64,000 nucleotides of DNA from Bordetella pertussis 18323. Its GTDB lineage: Bacteria > Pseudomonadota > Gammaproteobacteria > Burkholderiales > Burkholderiaceae_B. Each line of letters begins with the position of its first letter. The first letter of the stretch is position 1. The notes under the pieces are model-generated. The model saw only the letters and a list, made by a program, of their open reading frames with translations. It was not told the DNA's origin and made no database searches. The stretch lies in the NCBI RefSeq assembly GCF_000306945.1, contig NC_018518.1, forward strand, positions 806,001 through 870,000, given 5' to 3'. Positions 1-12,039 of the stretch are shown piece after piece. The translations under genes were made by a program, and so were the position numbers.

Positions 1-70
1 GCACAGCGAGCTGTTGGCCGCCAACGGCCTGTACGCCTCGCTCTACAACATGCAGTTCCGCGAGGACTGA
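1..70 (+). CDS. C-terminal end of an ABC exporter (partial)
   Basis: Only the last 22 codons are in the window, ending HSELLAANGLYASLYNMQFRED before TGA at 68-70 (reading from base 2). A G-LYA-LY-QF ending is typical of MsbA-like ABC exporters that fuse a membrane domain and an ATPase. The family assignment rests on this tail alone. The last 28 bases overlap the 3' end of the convergent MFS gene on the other strand. Confidence 0.55.
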   Translation, partial: HSELLAANGLYASLYNMQFRED

Positions 71-1542
71 GGCCCGCGCCGGCGGGCCTGCGTCAGCAGC
101 GCCGCGCCTGCCAGCAGCGCCGCGGCGGTCGCTGCCACGACCGCGTACGCATGGTCGAACGCCTGGTAGGCCATCGGCAACACCTGTTGCGCCCATTGCG
201 GCGCCATGGTTTCGGCGGCGGCCAGCGCCTGGTCCAGGCTGTCGCGCAACTGCGCGGCGGCCGGCGCATCGGCCGGCAATACCAGCGTGCGGGTGTAGAC
301 CGTGGTCATGATGCTGCCAAACAGCGTCACGCCCAGCACGCTGCCCAGTTCGTATGCCACTTCCTCGATCGAGGCGGCCATGCTGGCGCGGTCGGCGGGC
401 GCGTGCAGCATGACAGCGGTCGAGGCGGCGGTCATGGCGCCGCCCAGGCCGGCGCCCAGCAGGGCCAGCACCGCCATCTGGCCGGCCAGCGGCCACTCGG
501 TGCCGACGACCATGCCGGCCGCCCCGACGCCGGCCAGGGCCAGCGCGGTACCCATGACGCGGCGCTCGCCCGCGCGGCCCAGCCACAGGCCGGCCAGCGG
601 TCCGGCCGCGGCCGCCGCCAGCGGCACGGGCAACAGCAGCAGCGCGGCCTGCAGCGGCGTCATGCCCTGCACCAGCTGCAGCCGCTGGCTGAGCACCAGC
701 TCCACGCCCACCAGCGTCAGCATGGCGATCAGGGCGACCGCGACGCCGCGGCTGAATCCGGCGTCGCGGAACATTCCCACGTCGATCATCGGCTCGGCCT
801 GGCCGCGCTGGCGGCGCGCGAACAGCGTCATCGCCACGGCGCCCACCGCTACCGCAAGCATGGCCACGCCATAGCCCGGTGCAGGCTTGCCCAGTTCCTT
901 CAGCCCGAACACCAGTCCCAGCAGCGCGGTCATGATCAGCACGGCCGCGCCCAGGTCCCAGGGACGATGGGCCGCCGGCTGCCCCGCCGGCACCAGCCGC
1001 CACGCCGGCCAGAGCAGGGCCAGCACCACGGGGACGTTGATCAGGAACACCGAGCCCCACCAGAAATACTCCAGCAGCACGCCGCCGACCACCGGCCCCA
1101 GGGCCGCCCCGCCGGAGGCGATGGCGGCCCATACGCCGATGGCCAGGGCGCGTTCGCGCGCGTCCGTGAACACATGGCGCAGGATCGCCAGGGTGGCGGG
1201 CATCATCAGCGCCGCGCCGATCGCCAGCAGGCCGCGCGCGACGATCAGCAGGGTGGCCGAGGGCGCATAGGCCACGCACAACGAGGCCGCGCCGAATGCC
1301 GCCAGCCCGCTGGTGAACGTGGCGCGCGGCCCCCAGCGGTCGCTCAGGGCGCCCATGGCCGGCAACAGGCCGGTGACCACCAGCGGATAGGCGTTGATGA
1401 TCCACAGCTTTTCCGCTGCCGAGGCATGCAGGTCGTGGGTCAGGCGGGGCAATGCCGCATACAGTACAGTCGTATCGACCGTGATCAGGAAGAGGGCGCT
1501 GGCGATGATGGCCAGCACCAGCCAACGGTTTTGAGGCCGCAT
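43..1542 (-). CDS. MFS drug efflux transporter, DHA2 family, SmvA/QacA-like
   Basis: This 499-residue inner-membrane protein should have 14 membrane segments and use proton motive force to export cationic drugs or biocides. It begins with a hydrophobic helix and the motif DTTVLYAALPRL (about residues 23-34). It carries the block GVWAAIASGGAALGPVVGG followed by LLEYFWWGSVFLINVP, which closely resembles Salmonella SmvA, the methyl viologen and quaternary ammonium exporter. The length fits the family. The start is the ATG at 1540-1542. It is transcribed away from the TetR gene at 1626, and the 83-bp gap holds promoter and operator sequences, so regulation by that TetR protein is likely. Substrates are inferred from the family. 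Confidence 0.88.
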   Translation of the reverse strand: MRPQNRWLVLAIIASALFLITVDTTVLYAALPRLTHDLHASAAEKLWIINAYPLVVTGLLPAMGALSDRWGPRATFTSGLAAFGAASLCVAYAPSATLLIVARGLLAIGAALMMPATLAILRHVFTDARERALAIGVWAAIASGGAALGPVVGGVLLEYFWWGSVFLINVPVVLALLWPAWRLVPAGQPAAHRPWDLGAAVLIMTALLGLVFGLKELGKPAPGYGVAMLAVAVGAVAMTLFARRQRGQAEPMIDVGMFRDAGFSRGVAVALIAMLTLVGVELVLSQRLQLVQGMTPLQAALLLLPVPLAAAAAGPLAGLWLGRAGERRVMGTALALAGVGAAGMVVGTEWPLAGQMAVLALLGAGLGGAMTAASTAVMLHAPADRASMAASIEEVAYELGSVLGVTLFGSIMTTVYTRTLVLPADAPAAAQLRDSLDQALAAAETMAPQWAQQVLPMAYQAFDHAYAVVAATAAALLAGAALLTQARRRGPQSSRNCML

Positions 1543-1584
1543 GATGGAATGCCTTGAAAAAAGTCACGCCGGAACGGGCGTGCC

Positions 1585-1614
1585 TATAATATAAATCCAT
1601 ACGTATGTATTGAA
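1585..1614. promoter_or_regulatory. Divergent promoter region with TetR-type palindrome
   Basis: A perfect 10-bp palindrome CATACGTATG lies at 1598-1607. On the minus strand it sits inside the 17-bp spacer of a possible promoter for the efflux gene: TTCAAT at 1609-1614 and TATTAT at 1586-1591. A plus-strand TATAAT at 1585-1590 could serve the TetR gene, but I see no good -35 for it. An operator overlapping the pump promoter is the usual TetR arrangement. Binding is inferred. Confidence 0.55.
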
Positions 1615-1625
1615 AAGAGGCCCGC

Positions 1626-2171
1626 ATGGGACGAAAACGCAGCATTGACCGCGACAAGGTGCTCGACGCGGCCGAAACCATCGTCGTGCGCGACGGCGCC
1701 AAGGGCCTGACCATCGACGCGGTCGCCAGGGAAATGGGGGTCACCAAGGGCGGCATCCAGTACTGCTACGGCAGCAAGGACGCCATGATCGAGGCGCTGT
1801 TCGAGCGTTGGGACAAGGCCTACGAAACACTGTTCCAGGCGGTGCTCGGCGAGGATGCCTCGCCGCGCGGGCGGGTGCGCGCCCACGCCGAGGCCACCCG
1901 TCGCGCCGACGCCACATCCAATGCCAAGGCGGCCAGCCTGCTTGCCGCGCTGATCCAGGCGCCCGAATTGCTGGGCAGCACCCGGTCCTGGTATCGCAGC
2001 CGGCTCGACGGCCTGGACGTCGATACCGAAGCGGGCCGGCGCGCGCGGCTGGCCGTGCTGGCCACGGAGGGCGCCTTCCTGCTGCGCTTTTTCGGCCTGA
2101 TGGAGATGGACGAGTCCGAATGGCAGGCGATTTTCCGCGACATCCGCGCCGTGCTGGTGGATGCGCCGTGA
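1626..2171 (+). CDS. TetR family transcriptional regulator
   Basis: This 181-residue protein has an N-terminal TetR helix-turn-helix: LDAAETIVVRDGAKGLTIDA then VAREMGVTKGGIQYCYGSKD, about residues 12-52. A divergent C-terminal ligand domain follows. It probably represses the divergent SmvA-like efflux gene and itself through the palindrome at 1598-1607, with relief by a pump substrate. The start ATG has AGAGG about 6 bases upstream. The TGA stop overlaps a possible GTG start for the next gene (2168), so the two could be co-transcribed. Confidence 0.88.
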   Translation: MGRKRSIDRDKVLDAAETIVVRDGAKGLTIDAVAREMGVTKGGIQYCYGSKDAMIEALFERWDKAYETLFQAVLGEDASPRGRVRAHAEATRRADATSNAKAASLLAALIQAPELLGSTRSWYRSRLDGLDVDTEAGRRARLAVLATEGAFLLRFFGLMEMDESEWQAIFRDIRAVLVDAP

Positions 2172-2269
2172 ACCGCCGTCCGGCAGGGGCCGCGAGGGGG
2201 AGCGATGCCATCGGCATTGCGCGCGCCGTGGCCGGCCCGGCCGCTCTGACCGCAACGCAGAGCCCGGCC

Positions 2270-3070
2270 ATGGCCGCCCGCACCGCTTATCTCGGCCCGG
2301 CCGGGTCGTGGACCCACCAGGCCTGCCTGGACCTGTACGGCGCCGACGGCCTGGTGCCGTTGTCGCGCGAAGCCTTGTTCGCCGCCTACGCGGACGGCAA
2401 GGTCGAGCGGGCCTGCGTGCCGGTCGCCACCTCGGTGGTCGGGCTCACGCCCTATATGGAAGACGTGCTGGCGCTGCCCCGCGTGGTCGTGGTGGCCGAG
2501 TACCCGAAGATGCTGGGCTACAGCCTGCTGGCGCGTCCCGGCACGCGGCGCGAGGACATCAAGGAAGTGCATGCCCATCCCGTTGCTTTCGAAGAGGTCC
2601 GGCCCTGGCTGGAGCGCGAGATGCCCGGCGCCCGGCGCGTGCCGGCCGCCAGCGGCGGGGCCGCGGCCCAGGCCGTGGCCGCCAGTGCCACGCAGGACAA
2701 GGCATCGTTCGGCCCCAGGGTCGGGGCATCCGTCTATCAGTTGGTCTCGCTGGCCGATGGCATCGAAGAGGGGCCCCACAACGTGACGCGCTGGTGGGTG
2801 CTGGGCCGCGACATGCCGGCGCCGACCGGCAAGGACAAGACCTCGCTGCTGGCCTGCATCCCGGATGCCCGGCTGGCGCCGCTGCTGGCCGATTTCGCGC
2901 AGGCCGGGGTGCCGATCCTGACCATCTACGAGCGCCCCGCCAGGAAGACGCTCGATGCCCATCGCTATGTGGTCGAAGTGGCCGGCCACGTCCGCGATGA
3001 CGCGCTGGCCGGCCTGCTGGCCCGGCAGGGCGAGCTGCGCGTGCTGGGTTCGTACCCGCGGCGCTATTGA
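2270..3070 (+). CDS. Prephenate dehydratase (monofunctional)
   Basis: Prephenate dehydratase converts prephenate to phenylpyruvate in phenylalanine synthesis. From the ATG at 2270 the product has 266 residues. It opens with AYLGPAGSWTHQA, the usual start of the catalytic domain, and has a TR pair at residues 173-174 (TRWW where most enzymes have TRF). A C-terminal ACT-like regulatory region spans about residues 188-263. The ESRP motif usual in phenylalanine-sensing ACT domains is not evident, so feedback control may differ. There is no chorismate mutase domain. An in-frame GTG at 2168 overlapping the TetR stop would add 34 Arg/Ala-rich residues. I prefer 2270 because homology starts there, though its ribosome site is weak. 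Confidence 0.8.
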   Translation: MAARTAYLGPAGSWTHQACLDLYGADGLVPLSREALFAAYADGKVERACVPVATSVVGLTPYMEDVLALPRVVVVAEYPKMLGYSLLARPGTRREDIKEVHAHPVAFEEVRPWLEREMPGARRVPAASGGAAAQAVAASATQDKASFGPRVGASVYQLVSLADGIEEGPHNVTRWWVLGRDMPAPTGKDKTSLLACIPDARLAPLLADFAQAGVPILTIYERPARKTLDAHRYVVEVAGHVRDDALAGLLARQGELRVLGSYPRRY

Positions 3071-3103
3071 AGAACCCGGCCGCTGCATGCCGGGCCCGAT
3101 GCG

Positions 3104-4567
3104 CTAGATCAGAATGATGTCGTACTGCTCTTGCGAATACTGGCTCTCGACTTCCAGCGAGATCTGCTTGCCGACGAAGTCGCCCAGCATCGCCAGGTGC
3201 TGGCTTTCCTCTTCCAGGAACAGGTCCACCACGCCCTGCGCGGCCAGGATGCGGAACTCGCGCGGATTGAACTGGCGCGCCTCGCGCAGGATCTCGCGCA
3301 GGATCTCGTAGCACACGGTGCGCGCGGTGCGCACATTGCCGCGCGATTGGCACATCGGGCACGGCTCGCACAGCTGGTGCGCGAGCGAGTCGCGGGTACG
3401 CTTGCGCGTCATCTCGATCAGTCCCAGCTGGGTGAAGCCGTTGACCGTCATGCGCGTGCGGTCGCGCGAGAGCGCCTTTTTCAGTTCGGCCAGCACGGTT
3501 TCGCGGTGGTCCGGGTCTTCCATGTCGATGAAGTCCAGGATCACGATGCCGCCCAGGTTGCGCAGGCGCAATTGGCGCGCGATCGCCTGCGCGGCTTCCA
3601 GGTTGGTCTTGAAGATGGTGTCGTCGAAGTTGCGCCCGCCCACGAAGCCGCCGGTATTGACGTCCACCGTGGTCAATGCCTCGGTCTGGTCCACGATCAG
3701 GTAGCCGCCCGACTTGAGGTCGACCCGGCGCGACAGCGCGCGTGCGATTTCCTCGTCGACGTTGGCCGTGTCGAACAGCGGGCGCTCGCCGCTGTAGTGG
3801 CGGATGCGCTCGGCCACCGAAGGCGTATACACCCGCGCCCATTCCTGCAGGGCGCTGCTGGTGCTGCGCGAATCGACCAGGATGGTGCCGGTATGCGGGC
3901 CGACCATGTCGCGCAATACGCGCTGGCCGAGCGTGAGGTCCTGGTGCAGGGCCGTGGGGGCGGGCTGGCTGCGCGCGGCCGCTTGCACGCTGGCCCACAG
4001 CTTGCGCAGGTACTCGAGGTCGGCGGCGATTTCCTCGTCGGTGGCTCCTTCGGCCTGCGTGCGCACGATGAAGCCGCCTTTCTCCTCCGGCGGCATCAGC
4101 GCCTGCAGGCGCTCGCGCAACTGGGTGCGTTCGGACTCGGAATCGATCTTTTGCGAAATGCCGATGTGGGGATCGTGCGGCAGGTACACCAGCATGCGTC
4201 CGGCGATGCTGATCTGCGTGGACAGCCGCGCGCCCTTGGTGCCCAGCGGGTCCTTGATGACCTGCACCATCAGGGTCTGCCCCTCGAACAGCAGCTTCTC
4301 GATCGGCGTGGGCGTCTGGCCCTGGCTGCGTTCGCTGCGGTTCTCCCGCAGGTCGGCGATATGGATGAAGGCGGCGCGCTCCAGGCCGATATCGATGAAG
4401 GCGCTCTGCATGCCCGGCAGCACGCGCACGACGCGGCCCAGATAGATATTGCCCACGTGGCCGCGCTGGACGCTGCGCTCTACATGTAGTTCCTGCACGG
4501 CGCCTTGCTCCACCAGGGCGACGCGGGTCTCAAACGGGGTAACGTTGATCAGGATGTCTTCCGTCAT
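3104..4567 (-). CDS. rng: Ribonuclease G
   Basis: RNase G is an endoribonuclease of the RNase E/G family that matures the 5' end of 16S rRNA and degrades some mRNAs. At 487 residues it matches the E. coli enzyme. It has an N-terminal S1 RNA-binding domain (GNIYLGRVVRVLPGMQSAFI, about residues 40-60) and the DNase I-like catalytic part with VDVNTGGF and ILDFIDMED carrying the metal-binding aspartates. The zinc-link cysteines are in CEPCPMC. It normally follows maf in an operon. Here the 5' side is IS481, only 48 bp before the start codon, so its native promoter or co-transcription is lost. IS481 read-through, same strand, may now drive it. Confidence 0.95.
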   Translation of the reverse strand: MTEDILINVTPFETRVALVEQGAVQELHVERSVQRGHVGNIYLGRVVRVLPGMQSAFIDIGLERAAFIHIADLRENRSERSQGQTPTPIEKLLFEGQTLMVQVIKDPLGTKGARLSTQISIAGRMLVYLPHDPHIGISQKIDSESERTQLRERLQALMPPEEKGGFIVRTQAEGATDEEIAADLEYLRKLWASVQAAARSQPAPTALHQDLTLGQRVLRDMVGPHTGTILVDSRSTSSALQEWARVYTPSVAERIRHYSGERPLFDTANVDEEIARALSRRVDLKSGGYLIVDQTEALTTVDVNTGGFVGGRNFDDTIFKTNLEAAQAIARQLRLRNLGGIVILDFIDMEDPDHRETVLAELKKALSRDRTRMTVNGFTQLGLIEMTRKRTRDSLAHQLCEPCPMCQSRGNVRTARTVCYEILREILREARQFNPREFRILAAQGVVDLFLEEESQHLAMLGDFVGKQISLEVESQYSQEQYDIILI

Positions 4568-4610
4568 TGTGGGCAGGTCAGCTTATAGATAGAAGGATGC
4601 GAGGGATTGG

Positions 4611-5561
4611 CTAGTTGTGAACTGTCAATAGGTTGTATTCGTCCAGGTTGAGTCTGGAGATGGGTACAGCGCGCCCGATGCCTTGGTGGGGTCGATGCCA
4701 GTTGTAGTGGTGTAGCCAGGATTTCATGGCATCGGCTCGGTGTTGGGAGTTCTGGTAGGTGTGAGCGTAAGCCCACTCACGCAAGGCCGACTGGATGAAG
4801 CGTTCGGCCTTGCCATTGGTCTGTGGGCGGTAAGGTCGGGTAAAGCGGTGCTTGATGCCCAGCTCATGGCACAGCGCGGCGAAGGCGCGGCTGCGAAAGG
4901 CCGAGCCATTGTCGGTGAGCAAGCGCTGGATGGTCACGCCCAGGCGCTGGTAGTAGGCCACTGCGTCCTTGAGGAACTGGACGGCGCTGGGGAAGCGCTC
5001 GTCGGGGTGGATGTCGGTGAAGGCCACGCGGGCGTGGTCATCGATGGCCACGAAGACGAAGTCCCAGCCGGCCCCCTCAACGGTATCGCGTCGGTTGCCC
5101 GTGACCCGGTGGCCAGGGCGCTGGATACGTCCCAGCTTCTTGATGTCGATGTGCAGCAGATCGCCGGGGGCCTGATGCTCGTAGCGCACCACCGGCTCGG
5201 CCGGCTCCAGGTCGGCCAGGTGCGACAGACCGGCGCGGGCCAGGACGCGGCTGACGGTGCTGGCTGACACGCCCAGCGCCTGGGCGATGCGCGCTTGGGT
5301 CAGCCGCTTGCGGCGCAGCTCCACGATAGCCAGCGCCTTGGCCGGCGCAATCGCTCGGGGCGAGACCGTCGGGCGCGAGGACGCATCGGCCAAGCCCGCC
5401 TGGCCCTGAGCCAGGAAGCGGCCCAGCCATTTGCGCACAGTCGGCGCGGTGACCCCATAGGCGCGGGCCGCTTCAGGCACACAAACTTGATGGGCGATCA
5501 ATTGCTGGACCATTTCGAGTCGACGTAGGAAGGTCAATCGGGCATGCTTATGGGTGTTCAT
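4611..5561 (-). CDS. IS481 transposase
   Basis: The 316-residue DDE transposase has N-terminal helix-turn-helix segments (about residues 20-50 and 85-110) and an rve integrase core. D139 is in LLHIDIKKLG, D217 in LLTDNGSAF and E253 in QTNGKAERF, with 35 residues between D217 and E253. The last codon and TAG stop lie partly outside the element: CAC-AAC-TAG runs into the target site, so the protein ends VHN. The start ATG follows GGAGCCCGGCCGG. It reads toward rng, whose start is 44 bp beyond the stop. Confidence 0.95.
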   Translation of the reverse strand: MNTHKHARLTFLRRLEMVQQLIAHQVCVPEAARAYGVTAPTVRKWLGRFLAQGQAGLADASSRPTVSPRAIAPAKALAIVELRRKRLTQARIAQALGVSASTVSRVLARAGLSHLADLEPAEPVVRYEHQAPGDLLHIDIKKLGRIQRPGHRVTGNRRDTVEGAGWDFVFVAIDDHARVAFTDIHPDERFPSAVQFLKDAVAYYQRLGVTIQRLLTDNGSAFRSRAFAALCHELGIKHRFTRPYRPQTNGKAERFIQSALREWAYAHTYQNSQHRADAMKSWLHHYNWHRPHQGIGRAVPISRLNLDEYNLLTVHN

Positions 5562-5658
5562 CCGGCCGGGCTCCTTGAGTGAACTGGGGGGTCGGCGATT
5601 TCCAGTTTCTCAAATCCGGTTCGGATGAACCATGCATACAACCTATTGAATCTTCACA
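4616..5658 (-). mobile_element. IS481: IS481 copy 1
   Basis: This is a 1043-bp element from TGTGAACTGTCAATAGG to CCTATTGAATCTTCACA. The imperfect terminal inverted repeats have outer ends TGTGAA-TGTCAATAGG and TGTGAAGATTCAATAGG. The transposase reads on the minus strand. The left flank is GCTAGT (4610-4615) and the right flank GCTAGG (5659-5664). Both contain the CTAG core preferred by IS481, but the six bases are not identical, unlike copies 2 and 3. This suggests recombination with another IS481 rather than a simple insertion. Confidence 0.95.
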
Positions 5659-5664
5659 GCTAGG

Positions 5665-6364
5665 GTACAGGAACTCCGCAAGCAGCGGGTTTATAGTTGT
5701 GCTATAGTTCGCCCCCTTCGCAGTTCGGGTTGTCCCGGATGCGAAGCCGGAACCGCGAATCATGCGGTTTGCAGGATCTCCGCCCAGGTGCGGGAGCCGG
5801 CAAGCCAGGGCAGGAGGCGCGGGCAGCACCGGGGCAGGGCGGGCGGGATTATGCCGATGTGGCGGTTCCCGGGGTTCTGGCAGGTGTTGTTGCACGACGG
5901 TTAACGAATCGCTGCCTTCGGGTTGCAAATTCTGCAAAAGTCGTGTTATAGTTTCGGGCTTGGCAGTTGCCGAAACCTAAGGGTTAACCCTGATGCCGAT
6001 CGGCGCGGGTGCTGGGGTTTCGAGAAGTGCCAGGTGAGAGGCGCAGGCCTTGAGGAAGGGGGTGAGTCAGGTGCGGAGCAGGCGAGGCCGACTTGACAAG
6101 CTGAAAAAACTTCTTCATAATCTCGTTTCTCTGCTGCTGAAAACGCAGCGCCGGTCGGAAGGCCGGTTGGCAGGACCGCTCTTTAACAATTTAACAACCG
6201 ATAAGTGTGGGCACTTGGTGCGAGCGCACGGTGGTGGCTACGGTCGTCATCGAAAGCAAAGCATTATCAAGTGCTCACTGAATGAAGTAAGGTTTTTTAA
6301 ACCTCACTTCCTTTGAGCAAGCGATACGGATCCTGGTTTCGATCAGGGTCCACACACAGAGATT
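5665..6364 (+). promoter_or_regulatory. rrn upstream promoter and leader region
   Basis: This 700-bp gene-free stretch feeds the 16S gene. The best promoter is TTGACA at 6093-6098, a 17-bp spacer and CATAAT at 6116-6121. A further candidate upstream is TTGCAA 5923-5928 with TATAGT 5947-5952 (18-bp spacer). A -10-like TATAGT at 5703-5708 has no convincing -35. A boxA-like antitermination site CGCTCTTTAACAA lies at 6177-6189. The 22 bases at 6196-6217 are complementary, with two mismatches, to 7916-7937, giving the stem that RNase III would cut to release pre-16S RNA. The short open frames here look fortuitous. Confidence 0.8.
6093..6121 (+). promoter_or_regulatory. rrn sigma-70 promoter
   Basis: A consensus -35 (TTGACA, 6093-6098) and CATAAT (6116-6121) are separated by exactly 17 bp. 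This is the strongest promoter match in the region and lies about 250 bp before the 16S gene. Transcription should start near 6128. Confidence 0.7.
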
Positions 6365-7895
<1,531 letters not shown>

Positions 7896-7915
7896 AAGAG
7901 CTTGAGTGCTCGTGT

Positions 7916-7937
7916 CAAGTGTCCACGCTTATCGGTT
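7916..7937 (+). other. 3' arm of the 16S precursor processing stem
   Basis: These 22 bases pair with 6196-6217 upstream of 16S (20 of 22 positions). The stem would bracket the 16S RNA and be the RNase III substrate. Confidence 0.7.
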
Positions 7938-7992
7938 GTTGTTATATAGCTGCTGGATCGGTGGCTGCTGATCCGAGAGAGAAAGGTTTCGC

Positions 7993-8069
7993 GGGTCTGT
8001 AGCTCAGTCGGTTAGAGCACCGTCTTGATAAGGCGGGGGTCGTTGGTTCGAATCCAACCAGACCCACCA
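7993..8069 (+). tRNA. tRNA-Ile (GAT anticodon)
   Basis: It is 77 nt with an encoded CCA. Acceptor stem GGGTCTG pairs with CAGACCC, the anticodon loop reads TTGATAA with GAT, and the T arm contains GGTTCGAATCC. It is the usual first spacer tRNA between 16S and 23S. Confidence 0.96.
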
Positions 8070-8089
8070 AGGTTTCCTGAGAGGGAAAT

Positions 8090-8165
8090 GGGGGTGTAGC
8101 TCAGCTGGGAGAGCGCCTGCTTTGCAAGCAGGATGTCATCGGTTCGATCCCGTTCACCTCCACCA
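8090..8165 (+). tRNA. tRNA-Ala (TGC anticodon)
   Basis: It is 76 nt with an encoded CCA. The acceptor GGGGGTG pairs with CACCTCC (one G-U), the anticodon stem-loop contains CTTTGCAAG, and the T loop is GGTTCGATCC. It is the usual second spacer tRNA of the operon. Confidence 0.96.
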
Positions 8166-8478
8166 AAGCCTGTCCAGAGGATGGGTGTGGGGCGAGACCA
8201 GAAGGCGAGAGAGCAACGCTTAGTGCTGCGAGTCAGTGTTAAGCGTTGGGTTTTGGCCCGACAGCTATATATGTTCTTTAACAATTTGGAAGAAGCACAA
8301 CGTAAAGTGTTCGTTTAGTAGTCGGCGCGAGTCGATGAAGACGGATACGGGTTGTGATTGCATGATTTTGTTCCAAGTCTCAAGAACTGGCTGGGCGCGC
8401 AAGCGTTTGGTCAGATGCTTTGAACTTATGAACGGCACAAGCGCGAATGAACAGCACCTATAAGACTTTAGTGTTATA
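8166..8478 (+). other. tRNA-Ala to 23S spacer with boxA and processing arm
   Basis: This gene-free transcribed spacer contains a second boxA-like element TGTTCTTTAACAA (8272-8284). Just before 23S it has the 5' arm of the 23S processing stem: AGACTTTAGTGTTATAGG running into the gene, complementary to CCTATAACTCTCAAGTCT after it (from about 11359). Confidence 0.7.
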
Positions 8479-11361
<2,883 letters not shown>

Positions 11362-11535
11362 ATAACTCTCAAGTCTTAATTATTACCGCTGGACAGTAAG
11401 CGCCAGCGCCGTTCATACCAACACAACATACACACGCAACCCGCGTCGCTGCCAGTCCCAACCGACTGCCAGGCGCACGCTGTGCTTCTTCCAAATTCAA
11501 GCCGTTGACCCTGCGTCAACCGCTTAGCCGGTTAC

Positions 11536-11649
11536 GCCTGACGACCATAGCAAGGTGGTCCCACTCCTTCCCATCCCGAACAGGACAGTGAAACGCCTTC
11601 GCGCCGATGATAGTGGATGTACATCTGTGAAAGTAGGTCATCGTCAGGC
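11536..11649 (+). rRNA. rrf: 5S ribosomal RNA
   Basis: About 114 nt. The ends GCCTGACGA and TCGTCAGGC pair as the terminal stem, and the internal CCATCCCGAAC loop is the standard 5S signature. It lies about 175 bp after 23S. Confidence 0.95.
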
Positions 11650-11660
11650 TTTTATTGCTC

Positions 11661-11699
11661 AAAACCCCGCAGCCTCACGGCTCGCGGGGTTTTGTTTTT
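11661..11699 (+). terminator. rrn rho-independent terminator
   Basis: Stem AAAACCCCGC (11661-11670) pairs with GCGGGGTTTT (11684-11693). It is extended inside by AGCC/GGCT with one bulged C, and a run of T follows. It begins 11 bases after 5S and closes the rrn operon. Confidence 0.92.
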
Positions 11700-11753
11700 G
11701 GGGGTACGCCCAGGCGGCTGGCCCCGCAACGGGCACGACAGCCGCGGCCGGGG

Positions 11754-11893
11754 GGCCTGTCCCTGCGGGGGGAAGGATACCTGCGGCCCGGGTGCCTGTC
11801 CCCGCAGGGGGACAGGCACCTGCAGACATCCCCATCTTCTGACGAACCGCCTGCAGCGTGTGTCAGTCCCCCTGCGGGGACAGACACACGCTG
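11754..11893. repeat. Clustered GC-rich inverted repeats upstream of vag8
   Basis: Three related units share a CCTGTCCC-type core. 11791-11820 is a perfect hairpin with 13-bp arms (GGTGCCTGTCCCC) and a GCAG loop. 11854-11893 is an 18-bp arm hairpin with a single mismatch and a CTGC loop, arm start CAGCGTGTGTC. A single arm occurs at 11754-11770. There is no T tract, so they are not ordinary terminators. They lie between the rrn terminator and vag8. Family and function are unknown to me. Confidence 0.75.
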
Positions 11894-12039
11894 TGGAATC
11901 GCGCTTGGGGATTTTTCAGGTTTGAGTGGTCCGTTACCGCCGTGTTGCATCGATTGATATCGAGGCGGCCAAGGCGTTTTCTGTCAATCGTCTTTTTGTG
12001 CCTGGTTACTCAATTCCTTTCTAGCCAAGAGGTGTTGAG

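Noticed and set aside
1808..2269. N-terminal extension of prephenate dehydratase through the TetR gene
   Set aside because: It overlaps the TetR coding sequence in another frame and its composition is shadow-like. The family begins at AYLGPAGS.
3075..3094. CCCGGC/GCCGGG stem between prephenate dehydratase and rng as a convergent terminator
   Set aside because: Only 6 bp with no T tract.
5697..5980. Small plus-strand frames upstream of rrn
   Set aside because: They overlap promoter-like elements and the rrn leader, with no ribosome site or known family.
11901..12039. BvgA heptad pair upstream of vag8 (TTTCAGG and TTTGAGT near 11914-11927)
   Set aside because: The match to known BvgA sites is weak and I could not align a -10 or -35 with it. 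Left unannotated.
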